Positions 63,186 through 64,000 of a DNA stretch of 64,000 nucleotides are shown in pieces; the stretch's first letter is position 1, and every line of letters starts with the position of its first letter. The stretch comes from Candidatus Binatus soli (GTDB lineage: Bacteria; Desulfobacterota; Binatia; Binatales; Binataceae): NCBI GenBank assembly GCA_002479255.1, contig DLMJ01000013.1:124001-188000 (forward strand), in the 5' to 3' direction. The translations under genes were made by a program, and so were the position numbers. Below the pieces are notes generated by a model that saw nothing but the letters and a program-made list of their open reading frames with translations, was not told the origin of the DNA and searched no databases.

Positions 63186-64000
63186 TCGAGCGGCTCGTCG
63201 GCATCGAAGCCGTCGGATTCGCTTTCGCTGGAATCGGCGGCAACCAACGGTTCGTGTGGGTTCGACGCGTCGGCGACCAGCTTGCGCGACACGATGATAA
63301 ACGCGGAATGCGCGATCATCCGGAAGTGCGGCCGCACGCTCATCCCCTTTACCTGCCAATGACGAAGCAGCGTCTCGAAGCTTTCGATCTCGCCAAAATC
63401 GCTGCGAGCCTGAATCGCCTCGACCGTGTCCTTGAGCTGCACGGCGGTCGGGACGTAGCAGACCAGCACGGCGCCGGGCCGAAGGGCGGACGCCGCGACC
63501 GCGAGCGCGCGCCCCGGCTCCGCCAGATCGAGGAACATCCGATCGACGCCGGTTTCATCGAAGCCCGCGTAAAGATCGCGCACCTTGATTGTCCAGTTGG
63601 GCGCGTCGCCGAAAAATGCGGCCACGTTCTTGCGCGCGGTGTCGGCGAAATCCTCGCGCAGCTCGTAGGAGATCACCCGCCCCGCCGGCCCCACCGCTCT
63701 GAGCAGCGCAATCGTCAGCGCGCCCGCGCCCGTGCCGCCTTCTATCACCGTCGCGCCCGGAAACACGTCGCCCCAGACCAGCAGCGGCCCGGTGTCCTTG
63801 GGATAAATCACCTGCGACGCGCGCGGCAGATGCGGGATCAGGTCGGCGTAAGTCGGCCGCAACACCAGGAACGCCTCGCCGGTGGAGAACTTGACCCGCG
63901 ATCCTTCCTCGACGCCGAACAAATCGTCGGCGCGCAGCTCGCCGCGGATGAGCAGCTTCTTGCCCGCCCGCAGCATCTTCAGGTAGCGGCGCCCCTTGCG
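63182..64000 (-). CDS. trmI: tRNA (adenine-58-N1)-methyltransferase TrmI, 5' end outside the window
   Basis: Methylates A58 in the T-loop of tRNAs. The frame continues to the window edge (reading RKGRRYLK before the first visible ATG), and TrmI proteins have exactly such a residue run near the N-terminus, so the real start lies beyond base 64000. Visible features: the PKDTGPLLVWGDVFPGATVIEGGTGAGAL SAM-binding region, here GGTGAG near residue 80, DLYAGFDETGVDRMFLDLAEPG (catalytic Asp), and RHWQVKGMSVRPHFRMIAHSAFI at the end. A short acidic Ser/Glu tail ends it. It is translationally coupled to the molybdenum enzyme. Confidence 0.92.
   Translation of the reverse strand, partial: RKGRRYLKMLRAGKKLLIRGELRADDLFGVEEGSRVKFSTGEAFLVLRPTYADLIPHLPRASQVIYPKDTGPLLVWGDVFPGATVIEGGTGAGALTIALLRAVGPAGRVISYELREDFADTARKNVAAFFGDAPNWTIKVRDLYAGFDETGVDRMFLDLAEPGRALAVAASALRPGAVLVCYVPTAVQLKDTVEAIQARSDFGEIESFETLLRHWQVKGMSVRPHFRMIAHSAFIIVSRKLVADASNPHEPLVAADSSESESDGFDADEPLE

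Overview
The window looks like a chromosome segment of a GC-rich (mostly about 62-66% by eye), Gram-negative, free-living bacterium. An LpxL-type lipid A acyltransferase, several signal-peptide and lipoprotein genes, a bifunctional PBP1 and an exported sulfite-oxidase-like enzyme show a diderm envelope. The gene order rimP-nusA-ylxR-infB-ylxP-rbfA-truB-rpsO-pnp-M16 peptidase and the purC-S-Q-L-F cluster resemble deltaproteobacterial (Desulfobacterota-like) or Binatota-like genomes. That placement is inference from gene order and gene content, not a search result.

Layout. 0-7.7 kb: end of a PIN-like protein gene, a small hypothetical, an alpha/beta hydrolase, and then exported or secreted proteins (PKD domain, beta-carbonic anhydrase, collagen-like, two unknowns). 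The three long intergenic gaps here carry a related non-coding repeat. 7.8-17.9 kb: metabolic genes (phosphofructokinase, an SDR plus two MaoC-like dehydratases, a GH57/DUF3536 protein, acetyl-CoA synthetase), an NHL beta-propeller gene bracketed by matching palindromic repeats, and a DUF4010 membrane protein. 17.9-29 kb: the translation/RNA operon rimP to pnp, with an attenuator-like terminator in its leader, followed by an M16 peptidase. 29-30.6 kb: a lower-GC insert, DUF262 plus HNH nuclease, resembling a split GmrSD-type restriction module; the DUF262 gene seems cut short by an in-frame TAG. 30.7-38.4 kb: dut, purB, purC, purS, purQ, purL, purF. A perfect parS-like palindrome lies between purC and purS, and three DnaA-box-like sites lie between purB and purC. 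38.4-45.7 kb: a GNAT-like protein, a DUF1329 protein, a cyclase-family enzyme, the rpsF-priB-rpsR-DUF2232-rplI ribosomal operon and a GST. 45.9-54.8 kb: zinc-ribbon protein, glgC, LpxL-like acyltransferase, CPBP protease and SDR, phosphomannomutase and mannose-1-phosphate guanylyltransferase, a helical unknown, a zincin and an adenosine-specific kinase. 54.9-58 kb: a second lower-GC insert, a DGQHR (DndB-like) protein translationally coupled to an unrecognised 448-residue protein, followed by a broken XRE/HigA-type gene. 58-64 kb: PBP1, a Kelch lipoprotein, a sulfite-oxidase-like enzyme and the start-less end of a TrmI methyltransferase.

How it fits together. Most of the window is housekeeping: translation factors, purine synthesis from PRPP to AMP/IMP intermediates, cell-wall and lipid A synthesis, and sugar-nucleotide supply. 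The best candidates for an under-described system are the two short acquired modules at 29.0-30.6 kb and 54.9-57.8 kb. Both are built around a DGQ(Q/H)R protein and both sit between core genes. The non-coding highlights are the parS/DnaA-box region at 32.8-33.7 kb and the 3.5-7.1 kb repeat family.
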